From Pyxidicoccus xibeiensis (lineage in GTDB: Bacteria; Myxococcota; Myxococcia; Myxococcales; Myxococcaceae), in the NCBI RefSeq assembly GCF_024198175.1, contig NZ_JAJVKV010000001.1, positions 868,001-932,000 of the forward strand: DNA of 64,000 bases. The letters run 5' to 3'. Position numbers and translations under genes: made by a program. Shown here piece by piece: positions 1-8,210 of the stretch; position 1 is the stretch's first letter, and every line of letters starts with the position of its first letter. The notes beneath the pieces were generated by a model that was not told the origin of the DNA, ran no database searches, and was given only the letters and a program-made list of their open reading frames with translations.

Positions 1-209
1 TCGGCTCGCGCGAGGACTACGACTGGTCGAAGGCGCTCATCACCGAGCACCGCCTGCTGGACAGGCCCTTCGGCATCCTCTTCTCCACCGTCTGGGACAA
101 GCTCCACCCGCGCCAGCTCGCCGAGTGGGTCATCGAGGACAGGCTCGCCGTCCGCTTCCAGCTCCAGATGCACAAGTACCTCTGGGACCCGAACGCGCGC
201 GGCGTGTGA
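1..209 (+). CDS. queE: 7-carboxy-7-deazaguanine synthase QueE, C-terminal end (cut by window start)
   Basis: The open frame begins at base 3 and gives about 68 residues ending in a TGA at 207-209. The text resembles the C-terminus of the radical-SAM enzyme QueE: a DYDW segment, the FSTVWDKLHPRQLAEW stretch and the final LQMHKYLWDPNARGV, which matches the LQxHKxxW ending of this family. QueE makes 7-carboxy-7-deazaguanine from carboxytetrahydropterin in the queuosine/7-deazaguanine pathway. The CxxxCxxC cluster motif lies upstream of the window and cannot be checked. No other queuosine gene is visible here. Confidence 0.8.
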   Translation, partial: GSREDYDWSKALITEHRLLDRPFGILFSTVWDKLHPRQLAEWVIEDRLAVRFQLQMHKYLWDPNARGV

Positions 210-234
210 CGGTGGGCCCGCGGGGCCCCACGGC

Positions 235-666
235 TCACGGCAGGTACTGGGACAGCGTCAGCATCAGCAGCCACGCGAGGGACAGCGTCAGGTTGAAGTA
301 CCCCAGCCCGCGCGCGACCCGGGCCTGCGTGATTCCCCGCTCGGGGCCATGGCCGTCGCGGATGCGCCGCAGCTCGCGCGAGCCCAGCAGCACCCCGGCC
401 AGCCCCGCCACCAGCGAGGGCAGCGGCAGGGCCATCGAGCACGGCAGGCAGGCCACCCCGAGCACGTTGAGGCCCAGCGCCACCTGCACCACCCACGACG
501 GCTTCGCGCTCTTGCGCAGCACGTCGAGGCACGGCGCGCAGTAGGGCGACTCGCCCACCACCTCCGTGCAGTCGCCGCACAGGAAGGTGCCACACCGCGC
601 GCACGTGGCCACCGCGGCCATTTCCGGGTGGATGCCACAGCGCGCGCCCGTGGCCGGGGGCATCAC
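235..666 (-). CDS. B-box-type zinc-finger membrane protein
   Basis: A 143-residue protein. Residues 9-47 hold a cysteine/histidine array (C-x2-H, then CARC, CGDC and CAPC pairs) like the bacterial B-box zinc-finger proteins common in myxobacteria. Two hydrophobic segments follow at about 57-95 and 118-140, separated by a basic stretch, so the protein is probably anchored in the inner membrane with the finger in the cytoplasm. Two adjacent Met codons could start it; the upstream one is used. It ends 25 bases from the convergent queE stop. No enzymatic motif is visible and the partner is unknown. Confidence 0.7.
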   Translation of the reverse strand: MMPPATGARCGIHPEMAAVATCARCGTFLCGDCTEVVGESPYCAPCLDVLRKSAKPSWVVQVALGLNVLGVACLPCSMALPLPSLVAGLAGVLLGSRELRRIRDGHGPERGITQARVARGLGYFNLTLSLAWLLMLTLSQYLP

Positions 667-841
667 CGCGTCACCGTGGAACCCGGGCCTGGCGACGCGC
701 GGAGCCCGCGGGAACGGGAGCCCATCAGCCCACCAGAATCCGACACTGGGCGCGGCAGGAGTGGGGATTCCATCACCACCCCGGCGTCAACTCCTGGGGA
801 TTTCATCCCCAGCGCTGAGCACGTGCCGGGAACGCGACGCC

Positions 842-1123
842 TCAGAAGCCCGGCGGTGGGACGTGGGAGGACAGCGCCGCCAGCCCGTGGGCGCCCAGGC
901 CCAGGAACACCGCGGCCAGCACCGTGCTGGCCATGAAGCCGGCGACGATGAGGCCCTTGCGCGGGTGCTCGAACTGGCTGAACGCGTAGAAGAGCAGGTA
1001 GCAGGGGATGAGCAGCACCATCACCCCCGTGCCCACGCTCCGGCGGAAGGCGTGGAGCAGCAGGAAGACGGTGCACCCCAGCGCGGCGAGACCGAACAGG
1101 ATGGCGAGCGGAAGCAGCGGCAC
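842..1123 (-). CDS. small integral membrane protein of unknown function
   Basis: A 93-residue protein that starts at a GTG (1121-1123), preceded by a purine-rich GGGAAGGG ribosome-binding sequence about six bases upstream. Three hydrophobic segments (about 3-23, 32-50 and 58-84) are separated by short polar loops, including an EHPRKG turn. There is no signal peptidase site and no recognisable family motif. It is divergent from the gene at 1212 and separated by 88 bases that must hold both promoters. The hydrophobic pattern and start signal support it as a real gene; its role is unknown. Confidence 0.6.
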   Translation of the reverse strand: MPLLPLAILFGLAALGCTVFLLLHAFRRSVGTGVMVLLIPCYLLFYAFSQFEHPRKGLIVAGFMASTVLAAVFLGLGAHGLAALSSHVPPPGF

Positions 1124-1211
1124 GCCCTTCCCTTAACACGTTCCCCCCTTTGCGGCGCCGCCGTGCGCATATTAAGCACGCCCCGACGTCAACCAGCCGA
1201 GGTGACTGCCC

Positions 1212-1538
1212 ATGAACACCGCCAAGACGCTGCTCAACTTCGTGCTCGCGGGCGCCCTGCTCGGCATCGTCGTCGCCTCGTGGATGGGCCCCGCCTTCCT
1301 CGGCTGGTACAACGAGACGCCCTACGCCACGCAGACGATGTGCAACCTGCCGGACGTGATTCGCAGGACGTCCGCGTCGCTGCTCACCTACCAGGCCACG
1401 GGCGCCGGCATCGGCGCCCTCGCCTCACTGGTGCTGGGCGTGCTCTTCGTCCGCCGCGCCAGCCGCCGCGCCCGGGCCCAGGCGGGCCAGACGCCTCCGG
1501 CCGCCCCGCCGCCCACGGCGCCCCACGCCACCGCCTGA
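1212..1538 (+). CDS. small two-helix membrane protein of unknown function
   Basis: A 108-residue protein with an ATG preceded by GAGGTGA at good spacing. An N-terminal hydrophobic helix (about 8-30) is followed by a short polar loop with one Cys (MCNLPDVIR) and a second helix (about 62-82), then an Arg-rich cytoplasmic tail ending in an Ala/Pro-rich stretch. This hairpin topology with a basic cytoplasmic end is common in small myxobacterial inner-membrane proteins. No catalytic motif is visible. Its 3' end faces the convergent lipoprotein gene at 1546, seven bases away. Confidence 0.6.
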   Translation: MNTAKTLLNFVLAGALLGIVVASWMGPAFLGWYNETPYATQTMCNLPDVIRRTSASLLTYQATGAGIGALASLVLGVLFVRRASRRARAQAGQTPPAAPPPTAPHATA

Positions 1539-1545
1539 CACCGCG

Positions 1546-1926
1546 CTACGGCGCGGGAGGCGGAACCCGCACCACCACCGACGGCGTCGTCCCCAGCACG
1601 CCTGCCCCTTCGGAGTCCTGCACGGTGACGGTGATGTTGAACAGGCTCGTCTCCGCCACGTCCGGCGCCGTCCACGTGGGGTTGCGCGCGTGGATGTCGC
1701 TGAACCGCCCGGCGGGCTGCGCGGGGACCTGCGCCCACTCGTACGTCATGTCGTCCCCGTCAGGGTCGTTCACCTCGAGCTGCATCATCAGCACCTCGCC
1801 GGGGTCCGCCGTGAGGGAGTTCGGACGCGGCCCCACCGTGACCTCCGGTGGACTGTTGACCCTGCACCCGGAGCCGAACGCCCCCAGCGCCAACGCCATG
1901 AAGATTCCCGAGCACGACCGAAACAT
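1546..1926 (-). CDS. lipoprotein with one Ig/PKD-like domain
   Basis: A 126-residue protein with a lipoprotein signal peptide (hydrophobic residues 8-20, then GSGC as lipobox, so Cys21 would be lipidated). The mature part is one domain of Ig/PKD character: PPEVTVGPRPNSL, the DPDGDDMTYEW segment typical of PKD-like repeats, and a terminal strand SVVVRVPPPAP. It is probably a small surface or periplasmic lipoprotein that binds other proteins or polysaccharide. A GGGGGAAG ribosome-binding sequence precedes the ATG. No role can be named from the sequence. Confidence 0.7.
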   Translation of the reverse strand: MFRSCSGIFMALALGAFGSGCRVNSPPEVTVGPRPNSLTADPGEVLMMQLEVNDPDGDDMTYEWAQVPAQPAGRFSDIHARNPTWTAPDVAETSLFNITVTVQDSEGAGVLGTTPSVVVRVPPPAP

Positions 1927-2102
1927 GGACTTCCCCCTGCGAAAGGTACCTCTAGCCTAACGCGTCAGCAGGGGTGGGTGTATCGCCACACCTTCCTGAA
2001 AAGTCCTGGAATCCATGATGGAAGTCAGACGGCGCGGGCAAGGGTCCACCATTGGGTGTCATCCCTGCTCGCGAGTCCGAGGCCGGACGGCGGCGCGCGG
2101 GC

Positions 2103-2411
2103 CTACTTCGACCGCGCCTTGGCGCGACGGGTGGGCTTGCGGCGCGCGGCCAGCACCAGGCGCAGCTTCTCCGCCCGGGACAGGCGCTTGATGGCGGCCT
2201 CGCGGCGCAGGGCCTCGCCCCGCTCACCCACGGCCTCACTCCACACCAGGACGACGGGCAGGCGGGCGCGGGTGTAGGCCGCTCCGCGTCCCCGGCCGTG
2301 GGTGGCGAGCCGGCGCTCCAGGTTGTTGGTGGCACCGGTGTACAGCGTGCCGTCCTGGCAGCGCAGCATGTAGACAGACCAGGAGGGCGGGGGGAGCGAT
2401 TCGTCCGGCAC
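2103..2411 (-). CDS. GIY-YIG nuclease-superfamily protein (UPF0213 type)
   Basis: A 102-residue protein from a GTG start. Residues 12-75 form a single GIY-YIG domain of the small stand-alone type: SVYMLRCQDGTLYTG holds the two-strand signature (VYML and LYTG for GIY and YIG), followed by NNLERRLATHGRGRGA with the usual Arg and His, and EALRREAAIKRLSRAEK with the family's conserved Glu/Lys helix. A lysine- and arginine-rich tail ends it. Proteins of this size are thought to act in DNA repair or nucleic-acid processing, but most are uncharacterised. It stands alone on the minus strand downstream of the CBS gene. Confidence 0.85.
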   Translation of the reverse strand: MPDESLPPPSWSVYMLRCQDGTLYTGATNNLERRLATHGRGRGAAYTRARLPVVLVWSEAVGERGEALRREAAIKRLSRAEKLRLVLAARRKPTRRAKARSK

Positions 2412-2448
2412 GGCGCGCGGACTCTACCGTTCCCCACCCGGGCCCGCC

Positions 2449-2775
2449 TCACTCCTTCGGCGTCGGTGCTCGCCCCTTTCTCCGCAGAGCGGGCAGGCGC
2501 AGCCGCCGCAGCAACCGGAAGGGCTTGCGCTCCTTCGGCGGCGGCTTCACCCGCGCCATGACCTCCGAGACTGGCGCCAGGGGGTCCACCCCCCAGGCCG
2601 CGAGAATGTGGGCCTCGCTCACCAGCCCCACCACCCCACCCCCTTCACCCACCACCCCCAGCATCCTCACCTGGTGCCGCTCCATCTCCCGAAGCGCACG
2701 TAGGAGGGTGTCTGTGGGAAAAACGGTGGCGATGAAGGATGACAACGCTTCCTTGAAAGCCCTGTTTTGCCGCAT
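2449..2775 (-). CDS. single CBS-domain-like protein
   Basis: A 108-residue protein. The text FIATVFPTDTLLRALREMERHQVRMLGVVGEGGGVVGLVSEAHILAAWG is one and a half CBS units: a Thr/Asp turn, a helix, then the V-G-x-V-S-E strand-turn. A strongly basic C-terminus (ERKPFRLLRRLRLPALRRK) may bind nucleic acid or membrane. The start at 2775 is chosen because GGGAGG lies at the right distance; a GTG at 2853 would add 26 unconserved residues. CBS domains usually bind adenosyl ligands in pairs, so this one may dimerise. Its partner is unknown. Confidence 0.65.
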   Translation of the reverse strand: MRQNRAFKEALSSFIATVFPTDTLLRALREMERHQVRMLGVVGEGGGVVGLVSEAHILAAWGVDPLAPVSEVMARVKPPPKERKPFRLLRRLRLPALRRKGRAPTPKE

Positions 2776-2887
2776 CCAACGTCCTCCCGCCATTACACGC
2801 ACATCTCCCTGCAACAGCCCTGCCGGGAGTAGATGGGGACTTCTATTGAACACGGCACGGCCCCGCGGTCGGGCTTAGACTGCTTGA

Positions 2888-3940
2888 GTGACTCGCAGAC
2901 AGGTGGCCCGTTTGGGCCGAATGGCAGACCTCTTCTCCCGGACGGTGACGCGCGGGAAGGAGGGGCTGCTGACGTTGAGCTTCCGCCCGGACGAGCTGTA
3001 TCGCGTGCCCACGGATGACGGGGCCTCCATTGCGATGGGCCGCTACCACCCCCGAGGGGAGCGCCGCTTCGCCGAGCCCGTCATCCTCTGCCACGGGCTG
3101 GGAGCCAACCGCTTCCACATGGACTTCGACGAGCACTACAGCTTCGCGCGCTACCTGGCCCGGGCGGGCTTCGAGGCGTGGGTGCTGGAGCTGCGCGGCC
3201 GGGGGCTGGCGGGCGACTGCGCGGACTTCAACTTCGACGACCAGGCCGAACATGATGTCCGCACCGCGGTGCGAACCGTCCTGTCCACAGGTGCGAAGGA
3301 AGTGCTCTGGGTAGGTCATTCCAAGGGCGGACTGACCCTCTACGCGCACCTGGCGAAGAACCCGGAAGCCCCCATCCGCGCGGCCGCCGTGCTGGGCAGC
3401 CCGTTCACCTTCGCGGTGCAACCAGGGCTGCGCACCTTCATCCAGCGGGTGGAGCCGCTGCTGAAGCTCAAGTACATCCCCACCGGCCGGGTGACGAGCA
3501 TCGCCCTGTTCGGCGCGCCGCCGGGGCCGCTGAGCCGGTACATGATGCTGGCGGAGAACATGGACCCGGAGGTGGTGCGGCGCGCGCTGGCCAACGTGCC
3601 CGCCAACGTCGCGGGCGGTGTGGGGCGCCAGTTCGCCCGGTGGATTTCCACCAACCGCTTCACCTCGTATGACGGGGGCTTCGACTACCGCGAGGGCCTG
3701 TCCAAGGTGCGCACCCCCTTCCTGCTGCTGGCCGGGAGCAAGGACCTGCTGGCCCCGCCCATGTCGGTGGCGCGCGCGAAGGAGCACCTGGGCGGGCCGG
3801 TGAAGTTCCTCGTCGCCGGGCGGGCCCATGGCTTCGGGGCGGACTACGGGCACGCCGACCTCATCCTCGGCCGCCGGGCGCCGGACGAAATCTTCCCCCT
3901 GGTGGAAGCGTTCCTGGCGGCGCACGCCACCCGCGCCTGA
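2888..3940 (+). CDS. alpha/beta-hydrolase fold protein
   Basis: A 350-residue hydrolase. The oxyanion strand region ILCHGLGANRFHMDF is near residue 67, the nucleophile elbow GHSKGG near 143, the acidic residue in the SKDLLAPP strand near 284 and the catalytic His in the GRAHGFGADYGHADL region near 312. No signal peptide is seen, so it is cytoplasmic or membrane-associated. Substrate is unknown; the cap between the elbow and the Asp is long and helical, as in lipase-like or polyhydroxyalkanoate-related hydrolases. The GTG at 2888 is used; an ATG 11 codons later is also possible. It stands alone, followed by a strong hairpin. Confidence 0.8.
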   Translation: MTRRQVARLGRMADLFSRTVTRGKEGLLTLSFRPDELYRVPTDDGASIAMGRYHPRGERRFAEPVILCHGLGANRFHMDFDEHYSFARYLARAGFEAWVLELRGRGLAGDCADFNFDDQAEHDVRTAVRTVLSTGAKEVLWVGHSKGGLTLYAHLAKNPEAPIRAAAVLGSPFTFAVQPGLRTFIQRVEPLLKLKYIPTGRVTSIALFGAPPGPLSRYMMLAENMDPEVVRRALANVPANVAGGVGRQFARWISTNRFTSYDGGFDYREGLSKVRTPFLLLAGSKDLLAPPMSVARAKEHLGGPVKFLVAGRAHGFGADYGHADLILGRRAPDEIFPLVEAFLAAHATRA

Positions 3941-3944
3941 GCCG

Positions 3945-3987
3945 CGGGCCCTGGGCCCACGGGCTGACAGCCGCTTCCCAGGGCCCG
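3945..3987 (+). terminator. GC-rich hairpin after the hydrolase gene
   Basis: A perfect 11-bp inverted repeat (arms 3945-3955 and 3977-3987, core GGGCCCTGGG) with a 21-base loop begins five bases after the hydrolase stop codon. There is no T-run, which is usual in genomes of this GC. It probably ends hydrolase transcription before the parvulin gene at 4039. Confidence 0.45.
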
Positions 3988-4038
3988 GGGCTCCAGGTTG
4001 TCCGAGTCCAGCCGGCGTGCTACCCGGAAGCCCCCCGC

Positions 4039-5058
4039 ATGTCCCTCGCCGCCCGTCTTCTCACCCTCGCCCTGCTGGCGCCCGCCGCGTGTGGCCGGGC
4101 CCCCTCCGAGCCGCCTCGCGCTCCGGCCGAGGGGCGCGCGGAGCTCGACTTGCGCCACACCCGGCAGGCAGGCGGCCAGGCGGTGGCCCGCTGGAGTGGG
4201 GACAGGGTGACGGCGGAGGAGCTCGCCCGGCGCTTCGCCGAGATGAGCCCCGCCTTGCGCGAGCGGTACGTGGCCCCCGAGGCGCGGCGTGAGTACGTGG
4301 AGTCCATGGCGCGCTTCGAGCTGCTGGTGCGCGACGCGCTCGCGCAGGGGCTGCATGAGGACCCCGAGGTGGTGGAGGCCACCCGGCGCGCGCTGGTGAA
4401 CCGGCTGATGCGCGCGAAGCTGGAGGACGCCCCCGCCGACATCAGCGACGCGGAGCTGGCGGACGCCTACGCCGCGCGCCGCGACGACTTCGTGCGGCCC
4501 GAGGCCGTGCGCCTGTCCCATGTCTTCCTCGCCGCGCCCCGCGCCGACGCCGCCCGCGTGGCCGCCGCGCGCAAGCGGGCCGACGCGCTGCTGGCGCGGG
4601 CCCGGGCCCTGCCGGCGGGTGACTTCGCCGCCTTCGGCCAGCTCGCGCGCGAGCACAGCGAGGAGCCCCGCACGGCGCCGCTGGATGGCGACCTGCGCTT
4701 CCTCTCCGACGAGGCCCTGGCCGGCACGTACGGCGCCGAGGTGGCCCGGGCCGCCCGCGCGCTGGCCGCCGAGGGCGCCCTCAGCGGCGTGGTGCAGACG
4801 GACGCCGGCCTGCACCTGCTGAAGCTGCGCGCGCGGCGCCCCGCGCTGAACCTCGCCCTGGACGACGTGCGCGAGGAGCTGCGCGTGCGCCTGGAGGGCG
4901 AGAAGCGCTCGCGCGCCTGGGCCGCGTACCTGGCCCGCGTGGAGCAGCAGTTCTCGCTGGCGGTGGACCCGGACGCGCTCGCAGGCGTGCCCGTAGACCC
5001 GAGCGCCCCCATGCGGAAACCCTCGGGCCCCCTGCCCGGAACGGTGCCCGCGCCATGA
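4039..5058 (+). CDS. parvulin-type peptidyl-prolyl isomerase lipoprotein (first of three)
   Basis: A 339-residue lipoprotein. The signal peptide ends in LAPAAC, giving a lipidated Cys near residue 19. The chaperone domain (about 50-150) is helical, with FELLVRDALAQG and the ADISDAELADAYAARRDDF link seen in SurA/PrsA proteins. The isomerase domain (about 150-265) holds RLSHVFLAAP, the GDFAAFGQLAREHSEE segment and TDAGLHLLKLRARRP. The usual GGDLG loop is altered to LDGDLRFL. It probably folds or guards outer-membrane proteins in the periplasm. It is followed by two further parvulin genes and pdxA on the same strand, an extended surA-pdxA arrangement. Confidence 0.85.
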   Translation: MSLAARLLTLALLAPAACGRAPSEPPRAPAEGRAELDLRHTRQAGGQAVARWSGDRVTAEELARRFAEMSPALRERYVAPEARREYVESMARFELLVRDALAQGLHEDPEVVEATRRALVNRLMRAKLEDAPADISDAELADAYAARRDDFVRPEAVRLSHVFLAAPRADAARVAAARKRADALLARARALPAGDFAAFGQLAREHSEEPRTAPLDGDLRFLSDEALAGTYGAEVARAARALAAEGALSGVVQTDAGLHLLKLRARRPALNLALDDVREELRVRLEGEKRSRAWAAYLARVEQQFSLAVDPDALAGVPVDPSAPMRKPSGPLPGTVPAP

Positions 5059-5132
5059 GTGCCCGCTTGCCAGTCAGGGGAGCAGGCCCCACCTATGGGA
5101 GTCGCCCCCTCCCTACCCCGAGGCACCCCAGC

Positions 5133-6125
5133 ATGCGTTTCAATCCCACCCGCGCCTTCCTGTCCCCACTCGCCCTGGTGCTCTGCCTGGGGCTGGGCGC
5201 CGCGTGCAACAAGCCGGTGAAGGAGGACCCCGACGCGTCGGTGGTCGCCACCATCAACGGCGAGGTGCTCAGCCGCGCGGACTTCGAGCAGGAGCTGTGG
5301 CGCGAGCTGGCCTCCACCGAGGCCCCACAGCGCACGCCGGAAGAGGTGGAGCCCTTCAAGCGGGCGCTCCTCGACACGTACATCCACCGGCTGCTGCTGC
5401 TCCAGGCGGCGCGCAAGAACAACATCAGCGTCACCCCGGAGGAGGTGGACCGGGGGGTGCTGCGCCTGTCCGGCGACTACCCCGCCGGCAACTTCAACGA
5501 GGTGCTGGCCCAGGGGCAGCTGTCCATGGCGGAGCTGCGCGCCCGCGAGGCGAGCCGGCTGACGATTGAGAAGCTCTTCGCCAACCACGTCTACTCGCGC
5601 GTGGCGGTGACGGAGGAGGAGCTGCGCGCCTACTACACGGCGAACGAGGCGGACTTCAACGAGCCCGAGCAGGTCCACGCGGCCCAGATTGTCGTCAAGG
5701 GCCTGGACGAGGCGCGGCGGGTGCAGGCGCAGCTCAAGGCGGGCAAGAAGTTCTCGGACCTGGCGCGCCGGTATTCCCTCAGCGCGGACGGCAAGGTGGG
5801 GGGAGACCTCGGCTCCTTCCCCCGCGGACAGATGCCCCCGGCTTTCGACGAGGTGGTATTCAAGCTGGCGGTGGGGCAGGTTTCGGATGTGGTCTCCACC
5901 GAGTACGGCTACCACCTGTTCCGGGTGCTGGAGCGCAAGCCGGCACGCAAGCGGGAGTTCGCCGAGGTGCGGCAGCTGGTGGAGGCGAAGCTGCTGGAGC
6001 AGAAGCGCACGGAGGCGCAGGCGTCGTTCGAGAAGGAGCTGCGGGAGAAGTCGCAGGTGCAGGTGAACGAGGCCACGCTGCAGGCCATCCGTGGGAAGCC
6101 GGCGCCGCAGCAGGCGGCGAAGTGA
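5133..6125 (+). CDS. parvulin-type peptidyl-prolyl isomerase lipoprotein (second of three)
   Basis: A 330-residue lipoprotein. The start at 5133 is chosen because it begins a normal signal peptide ending in LGAAC (lipidated Cys near residue 23); the frame is open further upstream but encodes no export signal there. After KPVKEDPDASVVATINGEVLSRADFEQEL comes the SurA N-domain helix set, the EELRAYYTANEADFNEPEQVHAAQIVV hinge and a well-kept isomerase domain: FSDLARRYSLSADGKVGGDLGSFPRGQMPPAFDEVVF and TEYGYHLFRVLERKP. It is a likely active PpiC-type enzyme anchored at the membrane. It starts 74 bases after the previous gene. Confidence 0.9.
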   Translation: MRFNPTRAFLSPLALVLCLGLGAACNKPVKEDPDASVVATINGEVLSRADFEQELWRELASTEAPQRTPEEVEPFKRALLDTYIHRLLLLQAARKNNISVTPEEVDRGVLRLSGDYPAGNFNEVLAQGQLSMAELRAREASRLTIEKLFANHVYSRVAVTEEELRAYYTANEADFNEPEQVHAAQIVVKGLDEARRVQAQLKAGKKFSDLARRYSLSADGKVGGDLGSFPRGQMPPAFDEVVFKLAVGQVSDVVSTEYGYHLFRVLERKPARKREFAEVRQLVEAKLLEQKRTEAQASFEKELREKSQVQVNEATLQAIRGKPAPQQAAK

Positions 6126-6186
6126 CGGAATCGAAGGCCGGGACGGGCGTTGGACCGTCCTGGTGGGGTGCGGAAGGATGCTCGAG

Positions 6187-7164
6187 ATGAAGAAGTGGGT
6201 GGCAGGCATCGCGACGGCGGCGCTCCTGGGGAGCCTGGGGAGCGGCACGGCGGCGCGCGCGGAGCTGGTGGACCGGGTGGCCGCGGTGGTGAACCGCGAC
6301 ATCATCGCGCTGTCGGAGGTGCAGCAGCGCGCGGCTCCGGAGCTGTCGCGCATCAACAACCCCGACCCCAAGAAGCGCGCCGAGCTGCGGGTGCAGCTGA
6401 TGAAGACGGCGCTGGACACGCTCATCGGCGAGAAGCTGATGGAGGCGGAGATTGCCCAGCTCGGCATCACCGCGACCGAGGCCGAGGTCGACCAGCTGGT
6501 CGACGACGTGCGCCAGCAGAACAACATCACCGACCCGAAGCAGTTCGAGCAGCTCCTGGTGGGCGAGGGCCTCACCATGGCCGCCTACCGGGACATGCTG
6601 CGCAAGCGCATCCTGCGGGAGCGGCTGCTGCGCCTGAAGATCGGTCCCAAGGTGAAGATTACCGAGGAGGACCTGAAGGCCGCCTACGCGCAGTACGCGC
6701 GCCTGGAGAGCCAGGACTCGGAGGTCCACGCGCGCCACATCCTGGTGTCGGTGGACCCGAAGGCCCCGCAGGAGCAGGTGGATGCCGCCTACAAGAAGGC
6801 ACAGGCCATCGCCGCGGAGGCCCGGCGGCCCGGCATGGACTTCTCCGCCCTGGCGCGCGCGCGCAGCGAGGGCCCCAGCGCGGCCGACGGCGGCGACCTG
6901 GGCTGGTTCAAGCGCGGCGTCATGGTGCCCGCCTTCGAGAAGGTCGCCTTCACGCTGAAGGACGGCGAGGTCAGCGAGCCGGTGCGCACCAACTTCGGCT
7001 GGCACATCCTGAAAGTGGAGGAGCGCCGCTCGGTGGCGGCCACCTCCTACGACGAGATGCGCCCCAAGCTGGAGGCGAAGCTGGCCAACGAGAAGTCGGA
7101 GAAGTTCCTCGAGCAGTACGTGGCCGAGCTGCGACAGAAGGCCAACGTCGACGTGAAGCTGTAG
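6187..7164 (+). CDS. SurA-like periplasmic chaperone/isomerase (third of three)
   Basis: A 325-residue protein. The ATG at 6187 has GGAAGG ten bases upstream; an ATG at 6178 touches that box and is less likely. A cleavable signal peptide (about 1-23, ending TAARAE) makes it soluble periplasmic, unlike its two lipoprotein neighbours. The N-domain LVDRVAAVVNRDIIALSEVQQR is the classic SurA opening. The isomerase domain carries VHARHILVSVDPKAP, the SEGPSAADGGDLGWFKRGVMVP loop and NFGWHILKVEERR. It is the best surA candidate of the three, and pdxA follows 23 bases later, as in enterobacteria. Confidence 0.88.
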   Translation: MKKWVAGIATAALLGSLGSGTAARAELVDRVAAVVNRDIIALSEVQQRAAPELSRINNPDPKKRAELRVQLMKTALDTLIGEKLMEAEIAQLGITATEAEVDQLVDDVRQQNNITDPKQFEQLLVGEGLTMAAYRDMLRKRILRERLLRLKIGPKVKITEEDLKAAYAQYARLESQDSEVHARHILVSVDPKAPQEQVDAAYKKAQAIAAEARRPGMDFSALARARSEGPSAADGGDLGWFKRGVMVPAFEKVAFTLKDGEVSEPVRTNFGWHILKVEERRSVAATSYDEMRPKLEAKLANEKSEKFLEQYVAELRQKANVDVKL

Positions 7165-7187
7165 TCAGCGGCGAGTCCTCCCGGTCC

Positions 7188-8210
7188 GTGAGTCCTCCTC
7201 TCGTCGGCATCTCCCTGGGTGACGTGTCGGGCATCGGTCCGGAGGTGACGGCCGCGGCCCTGGCGCTCCCCACGTTGCGCAAGGCGCTCGTCCCCGTGGT
7301 GTTCGGGGACGGGCCCACCCTGGAGCGCTTCCCCGTCTTCCGCCGCTACGCGCGCGTGGTGCCACAGCACCTGCGCCGCGTGGACGGGCCCACCGTGGTG
7401 GAGGTGACGAAGCTGGCGGAGAAGGACCGCGTGCCGGGACGCCCCTCCCGCGCGGGCGGCCGGGCGCAGTACGCGTTCATCACCGCGGCGATTGAAGCGA
7501 TGCGCGAGGGGAACGTGGACGCGCTGTGCACGGCGCCGGTGTCAAAGGAGCAGATTTCGCGCGCGGGCATTCCCTTCATGGGCCACACGGAGGTGCTGGC
7601 CGACGCGTTCGGCGTGGACGTGATGATGCTGATGGACGGGCCCCGGGTGCGCGTGGCGCTGGCCACCAACCATGTGTCCATCCTGGAGCTGCCGAAGCTG
7701 CTCACCGTGAAGGGGCTCACCGCGCAGCTCAAGCTGCTTTCTCGGAGCCTGGAGCCGGTGGTGGGAAGGCGCCCGCGCATCGCGGTGCTGGGGCTCAACC
7801 CGCACGCGGGCGAGGGCGGGCTCCTGGGACGCGAGGAGGTGGACGTCATCGGCCCCGCCATCCGCAGGGCGCGCGCGGCGCGGGTGGATGCGAGCGGGCC
7901 CATCCCGGCGGATGGCCTCTTCGCGCGGCCAGAGCGCATCGGCGAGCAGTACGATGTGGTGCTGGCCATGTACCACGACCAGGGACTCATCCCGGCGAAG
8001 GCGCTCGACTTCGAGCGCACCGTGAATGTGACGCTGGGGCTGCCGGTGCCTCGCACGTCTCCGGACCACGGCACCGCCTATGCGATTGCCGGCAAGGGTG
8101 AGGCGAGCTGCGTGCCCATGGTGGAGGCCCTGCTCAAGGCGGCGCAGCTGGCACGGGCCAGCGCGCGAGGTGCTCAGCCAGGTCCTCGCCGTCCTTCTCG
8201 GGGTCGATGA
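7188..8210 (+). CDS. pdxA: 4-hydroxythreonine-4-phosphate dehydrogenase
   Basis: A 340-residue enzyme of pyridoxal-phosphate synthesis that oxidises 4-phosphohydroxy-L-threonine with NAD. The start GTG at 7188 leads into SPPLVGISLGDVSGIGPE, the standard PdxA N-terminus. Metal-ligand histidines are in FMGHTEVLAD (about residue 133), AMYHDQG (about 263) and TSPDHGTAYAIAGKG (about 292); the LNPHAGEGGLLG substrate loop is intact. The conserved part ends near AAQLARAS; the last 15 residues are extra and overlap the convergent ferredoxin gene by 77 bases. It lies downstream of three chaperone genes and is probably cotranscribed with them. Confidence 0.93.
   Translation: MSPPLVGISLGDVSGIGPEVTAAALALPTLRKALVPVVFGDGPTLERFPVFRRYARVVPQHLRRVDGPTVVEVTKLAEKDRVPGRPSRAGGRAQYAFITAAIEAMREGNVDALCTAPVSKEQISRAGIPFMGHTEVLADAFGVDVMMLMDGPRVRVALATNHVSILELPKLLTVKGLTAQLKLLSRSLEPVVGRRPRIAVLGLNPHAGEGGLLGREEVDVIGPAIRRARAARVDASGPIPADGLFARPERIGEQYDVVLAMYHDQGLIPAKALDFERTVNVTLGLPVPRTSPDHGTAYAIAGKGEASCVPMVEALLKAAQLARASARGAQPGPRRPSRGR

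Noticed and set aside
4467..6578. Long open frame of about 700 codons on the minus strand opposite the parvulin genes
   Set aside because: Arg/Ser/His-rich text without domains; it is the mirror of well-supported genes and arises from high GC.
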